Shown: positions 33,708 through 41,677 of the stretch, piece by piece
Numbering within the stretch: the first letter of the stretch is position 1
Layout of the letters: each line of letters opens with the position of its first letter
From: Gammaproteobacteria bacterium
GTDB taxonomy: Bacteria; Pseudomonadota; Gammaproteobacteria; Xanthomonadales; Wenzhouxiangellaceae
Direction of reading: 5' to 3'
Length of the DNA: 41,677 nucleotides
Assembly (NCBI GenBank): GCA_021772955.1
Contig: JAJFKZ010000045.1
Location: 1 to 41,677, forward strand
Position numbers and translations under genes: made by a program
Notes under the pieces: generated by a model
The model's input: only the letters and a program-made list of their open reading frames with translations
Databases searched by the model: none
Told to the model about the DNA's origin: nothing

Positions 33708-34543
33708 GTCGCTACCAGCAATTGCCCGTGAGCTCTGGCAGGGGCTGCGCACAGTGGCTGTGCATGGTATTGGCTGTGCTCGGCATGAACCTGCACGCGC
33801 AGGAGCGCCCGGCCACAACTTTCGCCGACGATGTGTTTGGCTATCAGATTGCAACCAGCGGCAGTTGCCCGACGCAGTGGGTAGACAGCAGCGCCGGTCA
33901 GGCCCTGATACTGCAAGCAGCCGGGACGGAAATACCGGCCAGTGACGATGGCGGCGCCGCGTTGACGCTGGATTGGGCGTTTGAATTCTACGGCCAATTG
34001 CAGCAGCAACTGGTGGTCTCCAGCAATGGCTATGTGGGATTTGCAGCAGACTTGCAGGCCGAAAACGGCGGCGATTACAGCAACGACTGCCCGTTGCCGG
34101 CGGTGCCGGACAACAATGCCAGCGCGCTGGGAAGAATTGCGGTCTGGCATGATGATTTGCAGGGCAGCGCTGGCAGCATCACGGTAGCGCAGTTTGATGA
34201 TTGTCCCAGGCCAGGTCGCCTGCCGGGTGATGCCTGTAGCGTCATCAGTTGGCAGAACTGGGGCGTGCTGGCAGGTATTTCCGCTGGGCTGGACTTCCAG
34301 CTGCTGCTGTATCGGCGCGCTCGTGACGTGGTGATGCAATACGGCTCAGACTTGCCGGATAGCAGTTCAGTGAGCATCGGCATACAGCACCCTGCGTTGC
34401 TGACCGGCGTCAATCTGGCCTGTAACGTAACCGCCATTGTGCCCGACAACAGTGCACTGTGCATCGAGCATCCATTGCCACCGGATACACTGCTCAGTGA
34501 TGGCATGGAAGTCCGCGACCTGCAGCGCGAAACGGACTTGTAA
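33704..34543 (+). CDS. Secreted NIDO/lectin-like protein of the fibre cluster
   Basis: A 279-residue exported protein whose ATG overlaps the previous stop as ATGA. After the signal peptide (ending NLHAQ), the chain has DWAFEFYGQLQQQLVVSSNGYVGF. This is the pattern F.F.FYG....v.vSSNGyv.F found in extracellular nidogen-like and pre-peptidase domains. Six cysteines lie in the mature part and probably pair. The end reads PPDTLLSDGMEVRDL, close to the xFxDGFE terminus of the ExeM-like protein in this window but followed by extra residues. It may be a second adhesin or a capping protein. No function is established. Confidence 0.65.
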   Translation: MSRYQQLPVSSGRGCAQWLCMVLAVLGMNLHAQERPATTFADDVFGYQIATSGSCPTQWVDSSAGQALILQAAGTEIPASDDGGAALTLDWAFEFYGQLQQQLVVSSNGYVGFAADLQAENGGDYSNDCPLPAVPDNNASALGRIAVWHDDLQGSAGSITVAQFDDCPRPGRLPGDACSVISWQNWGVLAGISAGLDFQLLLYRRARDVVMQYGSDLPDSSSVSIGIQHPALLTGVNLACNVTAIVPDNSALCIEHPLPPDTLLSDGMEVRDLQRETDL

Positions 34544-34633
34544 GCAACCGTCTGAACTGTCCTTAGGTGGTGTTTTGCCAGACTAGGGCAATCCACACGT
34601 CGGGCCATCCAGGCTGCGCTCAATAATCTGCTT

Positions 34634-35116
34634 TCAGCATACCTGAGTGTTGAGCTTCTGCCAGTTCATCAGCAGCTGCAATTTCGCCTGACAGTCGTCA
34701 TCGCCGACGGCAGGGAACGCGGTCATGAAACGAGCAGTGTGCAGTTGACGATAGTCTTCCGGTAATTGTTGGAAACAGCTTTCCAGATCCGCCCGCAGCT
34801 GTTGTTTGACTGACTCGTCATTGCCAACCTGGCGTATGGCGGCCAGCAAGGCTGAGCTGCCGCCGGTGTCTGCATTGGCTTTGATGATCTGCAGATAACG
34901 ACCATCTGACGGGGCGTCAAGGTCGCTTGCGACAGCTTGATTTGAATCCTGACCGCTGACACTTGAGCCGATGACGTCCATGCCACTGATAACGATGGCC
35001 AGACGAACTTCGATGGCAGCTGTAGATCCACTGATGAACAACATCATAGCAGTCAATGCTGCCATCAGGCTCGCTTTGATCAGTGCCACCTTATCCTGGT
35101 GTTGCGATAGTCCCAT
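34634..35116 (-). CDS. Small secreted protein of unknown function
   Basis: A ~160-residue exported protein with a signal peptide (IKASLMAALTAMMLFISGSTAA) and a mature chain of mixed helices with two or three cysteines (SCFQQLPEDY, DDDCQAK and the C-terminal QVC). No family is recognised. The open frame extends to 35200, but GGAG lies about seven bases before the ATG at 35116 and the signal peptide begins there. It is convergent with the fibre cluster, with a ~90-bp gap that holds no obvious terminator. It is expressed from its own promoter (35303-35331) through a leader of about 180 bases. Confidence 0.7.
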   Translation of the reverse strand: MGLSQHQDKVALIKASLMAALTAMMLFISGSTAAIEVRLAIVISGMDVIGSSVSGQDSNQAVASDLDAPSDGRYLQIIKANADTGGSSALLAAIRQVGNDESVKQQLRADLESCFQQLPEDYRQLHTARFMTAFPAVGDDDCQAKLQLLMNWQKLNTQVC

Positions 35117-35185
35117 ATCCCTGCTCCTCTTCACGCGACATCCGTGTCGCTCAGGCTGCATCCTTGCAGTTGATTGTTGAAGAGG

Positions 35186-35200
35186 GTGACCAAGGGTCAC
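35186..35200. promoter_or_regulatory. GTGACC/GGTCAC inverted repeat in the leader
   Basis: GTGACC and GGTCAC separated by three bases, 70-84 bp upstream of the small secreted protein's start and inside its predicted transcript. It could be an operator dyad or a short hairpin. Confidence 0.35.
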
Positions 35201-35278
35201 TTGCCAACGTCAATCACCGGGTCAAATCCTTTGCCAGGGTGATGACAGAAACAGACGTAAACCTTACGGTCATCCTCC

Positions 35279-35295
35279 AGACACTCCGTGTGTCT
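35279..35295 (-). promoter_or_regulatory. 5'-terminal stem-loop of the leader
   Basis: AGACAC and GTGTCT pair around a 5-base loop. The predicted start point (~35296) puts this hairpin at the very 5' end of the transcript. 5'-terminal stem-loops are known to protect mRNAs such as ompA from decay. The rest of the 333-bp gap (35117-35449) holds the inverted repeat at 35186-35200, the promoter, a weak CGTAA/TTACG dyad, and a TCCCG/CGGGA dyad at 35427-35440 near the mscS stop. I see no ORF in it. Confidence 0.4.
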
Positions 35296-35302
35296 GAAGT
35301 AC

Positions 35303-35331
35303 ATTACATGATATTTTCCTTAATTAGACAA
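35303..35331 (-). promoter_or_regulatory. Sigma70-type promoter of the small secreted protein
   Basis: Leftward strand: TTGTCT (35331-35326), a 17-bp spacer, then TGTAAT (35308-35303). Four of six and five of six positions match the consensus, in an AT-rich patch that stands out from the surrounding DNA. Confidence 0.65.
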
Positions 35332-35449
35332 GTCTGCTATGGTATTACAATAATGTTGATATAAATTGAACAGTCACAGGCGATGACTGCAAAACCTGCG
35401 CAAAGATTGGCTTAGAAATACAGCAGTCCCGCGTACGGGAGTGCATGCA

Positions 35450-36643
35450 TCAAGCGTCGGGCAAGTTGTCCGCAGGCGCAGCTGCACGGGGGGCTGGGGT
35501 CGGGTAAACATGCACATCGCGTTGCGGGAACGGAATGCTGATGCCATGCGCATGGAAAGCGTCGTTCACAGCCATGTACAACTGGTGACTGATCAGGCCA
35601 CGATTTTCCGGCCTCTCAATCCAGCACATCAGCTCAAAATTCAGGCTGGAATCACCAAACGCACGCATGCGTGCCCGCGGTTCAGGGTCCTGCACGATGG
35701 TGGCGCTGCTTTTGGCGACTTGTTCCAGTATGCGCGTGACTTCGTGCACATCGCTGCCGTAAGCCACGCCCACAGCGACACGGATGCGCGATAGTGGGGT
35801 TGGCCCGGCGCTCTCGTTGATGATGCGCGAATTGGCAATGATGGCGTTGGGTATGGTGATTTCCTGGTCATCACGGTTGAGGATGCGCGTGCTGCGCAAA
35901 CCGACTGCGGTCACCATGCCGCGATCGCCGCCATCCAGATTGATCCAGTCACCTATTTTGTAAGGCGCATCGGCGATGATCGAGACGCCGGCAAACAGGT
36001 TGGCCAGCGTGTCACGGGCGGCAAAGCCGATGGCAATACCCAGAATACCCGCTGATGCCAGCCAGGCGGCTGGATTGATGCCCCACAGAATCAGCAGGAT
36101 ATAGCTGGCCAGTGCGATCAACGCCAGCATGGCGATGATGTTGAACAGCGGTAGCGTGCGTGGATCGACCACCGGAATGCGATGGTGCTGGTAGCTGAGC
36201 ATTTCCAGCAGCATGCGGCTGACCGGAATCAATGCCAACAACCAGCTGATGATCACAATGGAAGCGAGGATATTGCCAATTACGATGAATCCGCTGCCAC
36301 CACCGGTCAGCTGCAGGATCGCCAATATCAAGAACACCACCAGTACGGTGATAAAAATCGGTCGCTGCACACGCTCGGCGGCGCGAACATGCCGGCCAGC
36401 GCCCAGGCGTGTCAGCGCAACACGAATGGCGCGGGAGGTGAGCCAGCGCGCCAATGCGGCCAGCACAATACCCAGCAACAGCAATACCAGTGAGCCGATG
36501 ATCGGGTAACTCTCGACCAGTGACCAGATTTGCAGAACCGGTTCCGGCAACAGCTCGCGTAGCTGATCCATGCGTTCTGCAAAAGTCACGCCGGTGACGA
36601 TTTCATTATCCGGGCTGCTGCCGGCGCCAGTTTGTGCAGACAT
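35450..36643 (-). CDS. MscS-family mechanosensitive ion channel
   Basis: A 397-residue membrane protein. There are about four N-terminal membrane segments, then the pore helix ASAGILGIAIGFAARDTLANLFAG with Gly/Ala packing. The beta domain follows with PYKIGDWINLDGGDRGMVTAVGLRSTRI and the lower vestibule domain (ITIPNAIIANSRIIN). It opens under membrane tension to release solutes in hypo-osmotic shock. It has one more segment than E. coli MscS (286 residues) and a Pro/Ala-rich C-terminal tail. Its ATG follows the aminotransferase TGA by one base (TGA-T-ATG), so it is the third gene of a tight leftward operon. Confidence 0.95.
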   Translation of the reverse strand: MSAQTGAGSSPDNEIVTGVTFAERMDQLRELLPEPVLQIWSLVESYPIIGSLVLLLLGIVLAALARWLTSRAIRVALTRLGAGRHVRAAERVQRPIFITVLVVFLILAILQLTGGGSGFIVIGNILASIVIISWLLALIPVSRMLLEMLSYQHHRIPVVDPRTLPLFNIIAMLALIALASYILLILWGINPAAWLASAGILGIAIGFAARDTLANLFAGVSIIADAPYKIGDWINLDGGDRGMVTAVGLRSTRILNRDDQEITIPNAIIANSRIINESAGPTPLSRIRVAVGVAYGSDVHEVTRILEQVAKSSATIVQDPEPRARMRAFGDSSLNFELMCWIERPENRGLISHQLYMAVNDAFHAHGISIPFPQRDVHVYPTPAPRAAAPADNLPDA

Positions 36644-36644
36644 A

Positions 36645-37541
36645 TCAGATCACCTCCACGCCAGAGCTGGCGGTACGCCGGGAATACAATGTACTCAGGC
36701 GCTGGGTCAGTGGCTGGGACTCGCCACCAATGCGGCGACCGTCAATGCTGGTGATCGCAGCAAGTTCGCCCATGGTACCGGTGCAAAACGCTTCATCGGC
36801 ACGATAAAACTCAGTCAGGGACAGGTTCTTGATCTGAAACGGTATGCCTTCTTTGGCGCAGATATCGAGCACAGTCATGCGCGTAATGCCCTCCGGGCAG
36901 GCATGCGTATGGGGGGTATAGACAGTGTCCTGATTTACCAGAAACAGATGCGTGGCATTGGTTTCGGCGACAAAGCCCTGGTAATCCAGCATCAGTGCAT
37001 CGTCGGCACCGGCGAGATTGGCCTCGATCTTGGCCAGGATCGACTGCAGCAGATTGGCGTGATGGATTTTCGGATCCAGGCAGTCCGGCGGAAACCGGCG
37101 TACGCTGCTGGTGCTCAGCTTGAGACCGGACTTGTCATAGACCGGCGCTTTGTGCTCGGCCAGTACGATCAGGGTCGGGCCGGATTGATTCAGACGTGGA
37201 TCCATGCCCGAGGTGATTTTCACGCCGCGTGTCAGCGTCAGGCGGATATGCACGCCGTCAGTCATGTCATTGGCCCGCAAGGTGGCGCGAATGGCATCGA
37301 TGATGTGTTCGTTTTCTGGAATATCGGTAAAGGCCAGCGCTTTGGCGGAGTCGCGCAGGCGCTGCAGATGCTCATGCAGGGCAAAAATACGGCCCGCATA
37401 AACACGCAGACCTTCCCACACGGCATCGCCGCCTTGTACCGCGCTGTCGAACGGCGAGATTCCGGCTTGGTCGCGGTGCACCAGATTGCCGTTGATGTAG
37501 ACAATCAGGTCCTTGTTGCGCGGGTCAAAATGCTGTTGCAT
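36645..37541 (-). CDS. Class IV (branched-chain or D-amino-acid type) aminotransferase
   Basis: A 298-residue PLP fold-type IV enzyme. The Schiff-base Lys is in DPKIHHANLLQSILAKIEAN. The cofactor-binding Glu is in FVAETNATHLFLV. GTMGELAAITSIDGRRIG carries the phosphate-binding Thr region. Substrate-loop residues do not separate BCAT from D-amino-acid aminotransferase or 4-amino-4-deoxychorismate lyase, and the lysine loop differs somewhat from E. coli IlvE, so no symbol is given. It lies 3 bp after the sulfotransferase-like gene and one base before mscS. The pairing with the sulfotransferase-like gene is meaningful, as plants have the two as one fused protein. Confidence 0.88.
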   Translation of the reverse strand: MQQHFDPRNKDLIVYINGNLVHRDQAGISPFDSAVQGGDAVWEGLRVYAGRIFALHEHLQRLRDSAKALAFTDIPENEHIIDAIRATLRANDMTDGVHIRLTLTRGVKITSGMDPRLNQSGPTLIVLAEHKAPVYDKSGLKLSTSSVRRFPPDCLDPKIHHANLLQSILAKIEANLAGADDALMLDYQGFVAETNATHLFLVNQDTVYTPHTHACPEGITRMTVLDICAKEGIPFQIKNLSLTEFYRADEAFCTGTMGELAAITSIDGRRIGGESQPLTQRLSTLYSRRTASSGVEVI

Positions 37542-37544
37542 AAA

Positions 37545-38294
37545 TCAGTCTGCCGGTATCACCAGTCGATGTTGGTGCAGTGGTTGATAATACTCAAGGC
37601 ATTGATCATACACGGATTGCAGGTGCGGGTTAAGCTCGATGGTGCGCTGTTGTGGTGTTGGTTGAAAGTGCGTTGACTGCTCGACGCTGGCGTACCAGTG
37701 TCTGGCCCAGACCCCGTCTGTTGTGCGCGATCCGGGGGGCCAGGACAGCATGGCAGCGGTAAAACCGATACCCAGCAATGCGCACCAGCGCTCGAGCATC
37801 GCTTGCGGCTGCGCCAGCAGATCCGCAGCATCGATGACCAGCGGCGGCTTGCCGGTATGCTGCTTGATGTGACGATACAGTGCCAGTTGCTGCGGCAGGC
37901 CGGTGTCGGCCAGGCCTGGTTCCGGAATGACTTTGGCCAACGAGGCCAGCATGGCATCCGGTCGGCGCAGTAAAAACGCATGCGTGAGTTGCAGCAGCCA
38001 GTCGCCATACATATCGTCGAACAGGTGATGGGCCATGTGTTTTTGGTAAAAAATGGATTTGCCAGACGGCACATCAGCCAGCAGCGTGGTGGCCACGTCC
38101 TGCCAATCGTTGGGCTGGCTGGCGAGGATCTCGTCGCGACCGGGGTGCGGCAAGCCTGTGCGCCGCAGGTAATGGGCATAAAACGGCTCATCGATCACCA
38201 GCGTATCGCCACGATTGCCCCAACTGCGCAGCATGGCGGTGGAGATGTTGCGCGGCCCGGACCACACCGCCAGGCGCAGTTCAAGGGGCTTCAT
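37545..38294 (-). CDS. Sulfotransferase-like P-loop protein
   Basis: A 249-residue protein with the N-terminal P-loop LAVWSGPRNISTAMLRSWGNR, corresponding to the PAPS-binding loop of sulfotransferase-like proteins. DEPFYAHYL and QKHMAHHL follow, then FLLRRPDAMLASL, the 3'-phosphate-binding region. The family accompanies BCAT-type aminotransferases. Its acceptor, and whether it transfers sulfate at all, are unknown. The open frame begins at 38318, but GAGGG lies about five bases before the ATG at 38294. It is the first gene of the leftward operon with the aminotransferase and MscS. Confidence 0.85.
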   Translation of the reverse strand: MKPLELRLAVWSGPRNISTAMLRSWGNRGDTLVIDEPFYAHYLRRTGLPHPGRDEILASQPNDWQDVATTLLADVPSGKSIFYQKHMAHHLFDDMYGDWLLQLTHAFLLRRPDAMLASLAKVIPEPGLADTGLPQQLALYRHIKQHTGKPPLVIDAADLLAQPQAMLERWCALLGIGFTAAMLSWPPGSRTTDGVWARHWYASVEQSTHFQPTPQQRTIELNPHLQSVYDQCLEYYQPLHQHRLVIPAD

Positions 38295-38448
38295 TCGGCC
38301 CTCATGCTGATTGCCCAAGTGGTGGGATCAGGCGGTAAAAACCATCAAAATGCAGGTATTGGCACATAAAATTGCATATTAACACTGGACACAAAGGGGC
38401 GCTTGATGCACACTTCATAGCAGACAAGAATATCGGGAATCAAGAAAC

Positions 38449-38922
38449 ATGGCCAGCATTCTGGTGCTCAATGGTCCGAATCTGAATCTGTTGGGCGTGC
38501 GCGAACAGGGTATCTATGGCAGTACCACACTGCAAGCTATCCTTGATGCCTGCCAGCGTTTTGCCGACAGCTGCGGATTTCAAATCGAGCATTTACAGGC
38601 AAATGCCGAACATGTGCTGGTGGACAGAATTCAGCAATGTGCTGGCTCGGACACCCAGGGCGTGGTGTTCAATCCGGCCGCCTTCACCCATACCAGCGTG
38701 GCCCTGCGCGATGCCTTGCTGGCGGTGGCGATACCCTTCGTGGAAGTGCATCTGAGCCAGCCGCTGGCGCGCGAATCGTTTCGCCATGTGTCTTATTTCA
38801 GTGACATTGCCCTGGGTACGGTCAGTGGCTTCGGTGCCGACAGTTACCTGCTCGGACTGCAAGCACTGATCAATCATCTGGATACCGATGGTACGATCCC
38901 GCTTGCGCCTTTGTCAGCATAA
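38449..38922 (+). CDS. aroQ: Type II 3-dehydroquinate dehydratase
   Basis: A 157-residue enzyme of the shikimate pathway. LNGPNLNLLGVREQGIYG contains the catalytic Tyr and Arg region. NPAAFTHTSVALRDAL holds the catalytic His. VEVHLSQPLARESFRHVSYFSD and SGFGADSYLLGLQAL complete the family blocks. The usual QSNHEG segment reads QANAEH, a mild deviation in a substrate-contact loop. It begins the aroQ-accB-accC-prmA block and is separated from dsbD, its usual upstream neighbour in related genomes, by about 19.5 kb. Confidence 0.97.
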   Translation: MASILVLNGPNLNLLGVREQGIYGSTTLQAILDACQRFADSCGFQIEHLQANAEHVLVDRIQQCAGSDTQGVVFNPAAFTHTSVALRDALLAVAIPFVEVHLSQPLARESFRHVSYFSDIALGTVSGFGADSYLLGLQALINHLDTDGTIPLAPLSA

Positions 38923-38989
38923 GCCTGCGCGACGACAACACACTCAACAAACACAATCAACATAATGCAATGCATGTAATGGAATGACC

Positions 38990-39436
38990 ATGGATATACG
39001 CAAAGTCAAGAAACTGATCGAACTGCTGGAAGATTCCAATCTTACAGAAATTGAAATTCATGAAGGCGAAGAGTCGGTCAAGCTGTCACGCCAGGGATCG
39101 ATTCCGGCTGCTGCAGCCTATGCACCAGCACCGCAGCCATTGGCGCCTGCCGCTGCACCTGCCGCCGCCGCAGAAACTGAAGATTCAGGTGGGCTGCCAG
39201 CAGGTCATATCGTGCGCTCGCCGATGGTGGGCACCTACTATGCTTCGCCGACACCGGAGTCAGAGCCGTTCGTCACCATGGGCCAGAAGGTCAACCTGGG
39301 CGATACGCTGTGCATACTGGAAGCGATGAAGATGTTCAACCAGATCGAATCCGACCAGTCCGGCAAGATCGTGGCCATCCTGTGTGAAAATGGCGAGGCG
39401 GTGGAATACGATCAGCCTTTGTTTGTGATCAACTGA
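38990..39436 (+). CDS. accB: Biotin carboxyl carrier protein of acetyl-CoA carboxylase
   Basis: A ~148-residue protein. The N-terminal [20 protein letters not shown] is the usual AccB start. An Ala/Pro linker (about 38-62) follows, then the biotinyl domain with the biotinylated Lys114 in EAMKM and the thumb region. An ATG at 38984 is also in frame, but the ATG at 38990 with GGA before it matches the family. It carries carboxybiotin between AccC and AccA/AccD in fatty-acid synthesis. accC follows by 11 bp. Confidence 0.98.
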   Translation: MDIRKVKKLIELLEDSNLTEIEIHEGEESVKLSRQGSIPAAAAYAPAPQPLAPAAAPAAAAETEDSGGLPAGHIVRSPMVGTYYASPTPESEPFVTMGQKVNLGDTLCILEAMKMFNQIESDQSGKIVAILCENGEAVEYDQPLFVIN

Positions 39437-39447
39437 CGGATTACGGC

Positions 39448-40797
39448 ATGGCTATTGACAAGATTCTGATCGCCAACCGCGGCGAAATCGCTTTGCGCAT
39501 ACTGCGTGCCTGCTCGGCCATGGGCATTCGCACGGTGGCGGCGCATTCCACCATTGACCGCAATCTCAAGCACGTCGGCATGGCCGATGAAACGGTTTGC
39601 ATCGGCCCGGCGCAATCGACTCAGAGTTACCTGAACATTCCGCGTATCATTGCCGCAATGGAGCTTACCGAAGCCCAGGCAGTGCACCCGGGTTATGGAT
39701 TTTTGGCCGAGAACGCCGATTTTGCCGAGCGCGTGGAACAAAGCGGATTCATCTTCATCGGACCACGGGCCGAGACCATCCGCATCATGGGTGACAAGGT
39801 CTCGGCGATTCGTGCCATGCGTGAAGCCGGCGTGCCTTGTGTGCCGGGTTCGGACGGGCCGTTGCCGGATGACCCCGGTCGCTGCCGTGCGATCGCCGAT
39901 GGCATCGGCTATCCGGTGCTGATCAAGGCCGCTGCCGGCGGCGGTGGCAAGGGCATGCGTGTGGTGCACGAGCCGGTGAAACTGATCGAGTCCATTCAGC
40001 TTACCCGTCAGGAAGCCAAAAGCGCGTTCGGTGACAGCACCGTGTACATGGAAAAATTTCTGACTGATCCACGCCACATCGAAATTCAGGTGCTTTCAGA
40101 TACCCATGGCAATGCCATACATCTGGGCGAGCGGGACTGCTCCATGCAGCGTCGGCATCAGAAAGTTATCGAAGAAGCCCCGGCACCAGGTCTGACCGCA
40201 GCCCAGCGTGAGCACATCGGCCGCATCTGCACCGATGCCTGCAGGCGCATCAGTTACCGTGGTGCCGGCACGTTTGAGTTTTTGTACGAAAACGACGAGT
40301 TCTACTTCATTGAAATGAACACCCGCATTCAGGTCGAACACCCGGTCACCGAGAGGATCACCGGCGTGGACTTGATCGCCGAACAGATCAACATTGCCGC
40401 AGGCGAACCGCTTAGCTACCGGCAGGAAGACATTCGCATCAATGGCCATGCCATCGAATGCCGTATTAATGCCGAGGATCCGCAAACCTTCATGCCGTCG
40501 CCGGGACGCATCGAAACCATGCACACACCCGGCGGCCCCGGTATTCGCGTCGACAGCCATATCTATGACGGCTACACGGTACCGCCCAACTACGATTCCA
40601 TGATCGGCAAGCTGATTGCCTACGGCAAGGATCGCGACACCGCCTTAGCGCGCATGCGTGTGGCGCTGGATGAAATGGTGATCCAGGGCATCAAGACCAA
40701 CGTGCCACTGCAGCAGCGCCTGATCAGAGATACCGGCTTCGCCGTCGGCGGCCAGAACATCCACTATCTGGAGAAACTGCTCGCCGGAGATCAGTAA
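39448..40797 (+). CDS. accC: Biotin carboxylase subunit of acetyl-CoA carboxylase
   Basis: A 449-residue enzyme that carboxylates AccB-bound biotin with ATP and bicarbonate. [14 protein letters not shown] opens the N-domain. [14 protein letters not shown] is the ATP-grasp glycine loop. EAPAPGLT, then [16 protein letters not shown] hold the metal and biotin-site residues, and the C-domain is complete. Its length equals the E. coli enzyme. Its TAA is followed directly by the prmA ATG. Confidence 0.99.
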   Translation: MAIDKILIANRGEIALRILRACSAMGIRTVAAHSTIDRNLKHVGMADETVCIGPAQSTQSYLNIPRIIAAMELTEAQAVHPGYGFLAENADFAERVEQSGFIFIGPRAETIRIMGDKVSAIRAMREAGVPCVPGSDGPLPDDPGRCRAIADGIGYPVLIKAAAGGGGKGMRVVHEPVKLIESIQLTRQEAKSAFGDSTVYMEKFLTDPRHIEIQVLSDTHGNAIHLGERDCSMQRRHQKVIEEAPAPGLTAAQREHIGRICTDACRRISYRGAGTFEFLYENDEFYFIEMNTRIQVEHPVTERITGVDLIAEQINIAAGEPLSYRQEDIRINGHAIECRINAEDPQTFMPSPGRIETMHTPGGPGIRVDSHIYDGYTVPPNYDSMIGKLIAYGKDRDTALARMRVALDEMVIQGIKTNVPLQQRLIRDTGFAVGGQNIHYLEKLLAGDQ

Positions 40798-41676
40798 ATG
40801 GCTGCGGACACCCTGCAGCAGCTTAGCGTGCTGCGTTGCCGCGATCCCGAGGCGGTTGAAGACTGTCTGTTGCAACACGGCGCATTGAGTCTCACCCTGG
40901 AGGATGCTGCCGATGAGCCACTGCTGGAGCCTGACCCGGGCCAGCACCCAATGTGGCAGCAGACCCGCGTCAGCGCATTGTTTGGCGCTGATCATGACCT
41001 GCAGGCCATACGCGCCAGCCTGCTGCAACTGGGTCTGGAAGCAGCCGATATTCTCACCGGTGAATTGCCAGATCAGGACTGGATCCGTGCCTGGCAGCAG
41101 CACTATCAGCCATTGCAGTGTGGCCGCCTGCACATCTGCCCCAGTCATGTAGACTTACCGATCGAACCGGATGCGGTGGTGATTCACCTGGATCCGGGGC
41201 TGGCCTTCGGTACCGGTACCCATCCCAGCACGCGGCTTTGTCTGCACTGGCTGGATCGGGCTGATCTGCTTGGCAAGACAGTCGTGGATTATGGCTGTGG
41301 TTCCGGTATTCTGGCCATCGCCGCAGCCAAGCTTGGTGCGGCCCGCGTGTACGCCGTTGACCATGATCCGCAGGCAGTGCAGGCCACTCGCGACAACGCC
41401 CGCAATAACCAGACAGCAAACCTTGTGCAGGCTGGACTGTCTGGTGAATTGAATCTGCCACAAGCTGATATCGTCATCGCCAACATCATCGCCAGGCCAT
41501 TGATCATGCTGAAACCAGTATTGCTGCAATGCCTGAAACCTGATGGCGTATTGGTGCTTGCAGGCATCTTGACCGCACAGGCCGATGTGGTGGCGGCCAG
41601 TTATCTGCCCGAGCTGCAACGCCAGCAGCAGTGGCAGCAAGACGATTGGGTCTGTTTGGAGCTGACACGATGCTGA
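40798..41676 (+). CDS. prmA: Ribosomal protein L11 methyltransferase
   Basis: A 292-residue enzyme that trimethylates ribosomal protein L11. The N-terminal alpha/beta domain binds L11. The Rossmann methyltransferase domain has DPGLAFGTGTHPSTRLCL, then VVDYGCGSGILAIAAAKLGA and AVDHDPQAV (SAM binding), and NIIARPLIML at the active site. Its ATG touches the accC TAA, so the two are coupled. The stop TGA (41674-41676) overlaps a further ATG at 41670. Confidence 0.98.
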   Translation: MAADTLQQLSVLRCRDPEAVEDCLLQHGALSLTLEDAADEPLLEPDPGQHPMWQQTRVSALFGADHDLQAIRASLLQLGLEAADILTGELPDQDWIRAWQQHYQPLQCGRLHICPSHVDLPIEPDAVVIHLDPGLAFGTGTHPSTRLCLHWLDRADLLGKTVVDYGCGSGILAIAAAKLGAARVYAVDHDPQAVQATRDNARNNQTANLVQAGLSGELNLPQADIVIANIIARPLIMLKPVLLQCLKPDGVLVLAGILTAQADVVAASYLPELQRQQQWQQDDWVCLELTRC

Positions 41677-41677
41677 A
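41670..41677 (+). CDS. First bases of a further gene overlapping prmA
   Basis: ATGCTGAA begins inside the prmA 3' end in another frame (ATG at 41670-41672, prmA stop at 41674-41676). A short overlap of this sort fits the next gene of the aroQ-accBC-prmA block, often a zinc-ribbon DUF3426 protein in relatives. Only two and a half codons are visible, so identity cannot be shown. Confidence 0.35.

Noticed and set aside
18900-38448. Integrative element or prophage boundaries around the 19.5-kb interval
   Set aside because: No integrase, tRNA gene or direct repeats resembling attachment sites were seen at either side.

Overview
The window looks like chromosomal DNA of a free-living Gammaproteobacterium, with a Xanthomonadales-like or related basal flavour. 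The indicators are a lid-less short adenylate kinase beside a PPi-type phosphofructokinase, groESL under a sigma32-type promoter, the order cutA-dsbD and aroQ-accB-accC-prmA, a secreted nuclease ending in the tetrapeptide DGFE, and moderately high GC. The order-level placement is inference. No tRNA, rRNA, CRISPR array, integrase or intact transposase was seen.

Layout. 1-4.55 kb holds cell-envelope genes: the 3' end of a LysM amidase, a MITE-like inverted-repeat element, an O-antigen-ligase-like protein, a GT4 glycosyltransferase, a small zf-CHCC protein and an ELM1-family protein. 4.6-12.6 kb is a leftward run: an ExeM-like multidomain secreted nuclease, a lipoprotein fusing a sugar-dehydrogenase propeller to cytochrome c, and glnE. 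12.7-15.9 kb holds groES-groEL, with a strong terminator and a heat-shock promoter, and a flippase-like membrane protein. 16.0-21.9 kb is a rightward run: cutA, dsbD with two N-terminal alpha domains, a nitrilase, and a DedA/PAP2-like/LssY_C protein whose PAP2 catalytic residues are gone. 21.9-26.75 kb holds housekeeping genes: a LON-domain protein, mpl, a small membrane protein, tusA, adk and PPi-PFK.

26.8-34.5 kb is the most unusual part. It is a self-contained rightward cluster of six exported proteins that I read as an atypical chaperone-usher surface-fibre locus. In order: an abundant-subunit candidate behind its own promoter and a long leader, an intercistronic hairpin, a second small subunit candidate, a divergent PapD-like chaperone, an 856-aa usher-like outer-membrane protein with two C-terminal carboxypeptidase-regulatory-like domains, a 614-aa protein joining an N-terminal binding-type domain to a TolB-like propeller, and a 279-aa secreted protein. 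The last three genes are joined by ATGA overlaps. Assignment to a chaperone-usher class rests on pattern reading only.

34.6-38.3 kb (leftward) has a small secreted protein of unknown function with a structured leader, and a tight operon of sulfotransferase-like protein, class IV aminotransferase and MscS channel. 38.4-41.7 kb (rightward) is aroQ-accB-accC-prmA, with the first bases of another gene overlapping prmA. In many relatives dsbD lies directly upstream of aroQ, so the 18.9-38.4 kb stretch can be read as an insertion or rearrangement within that order.
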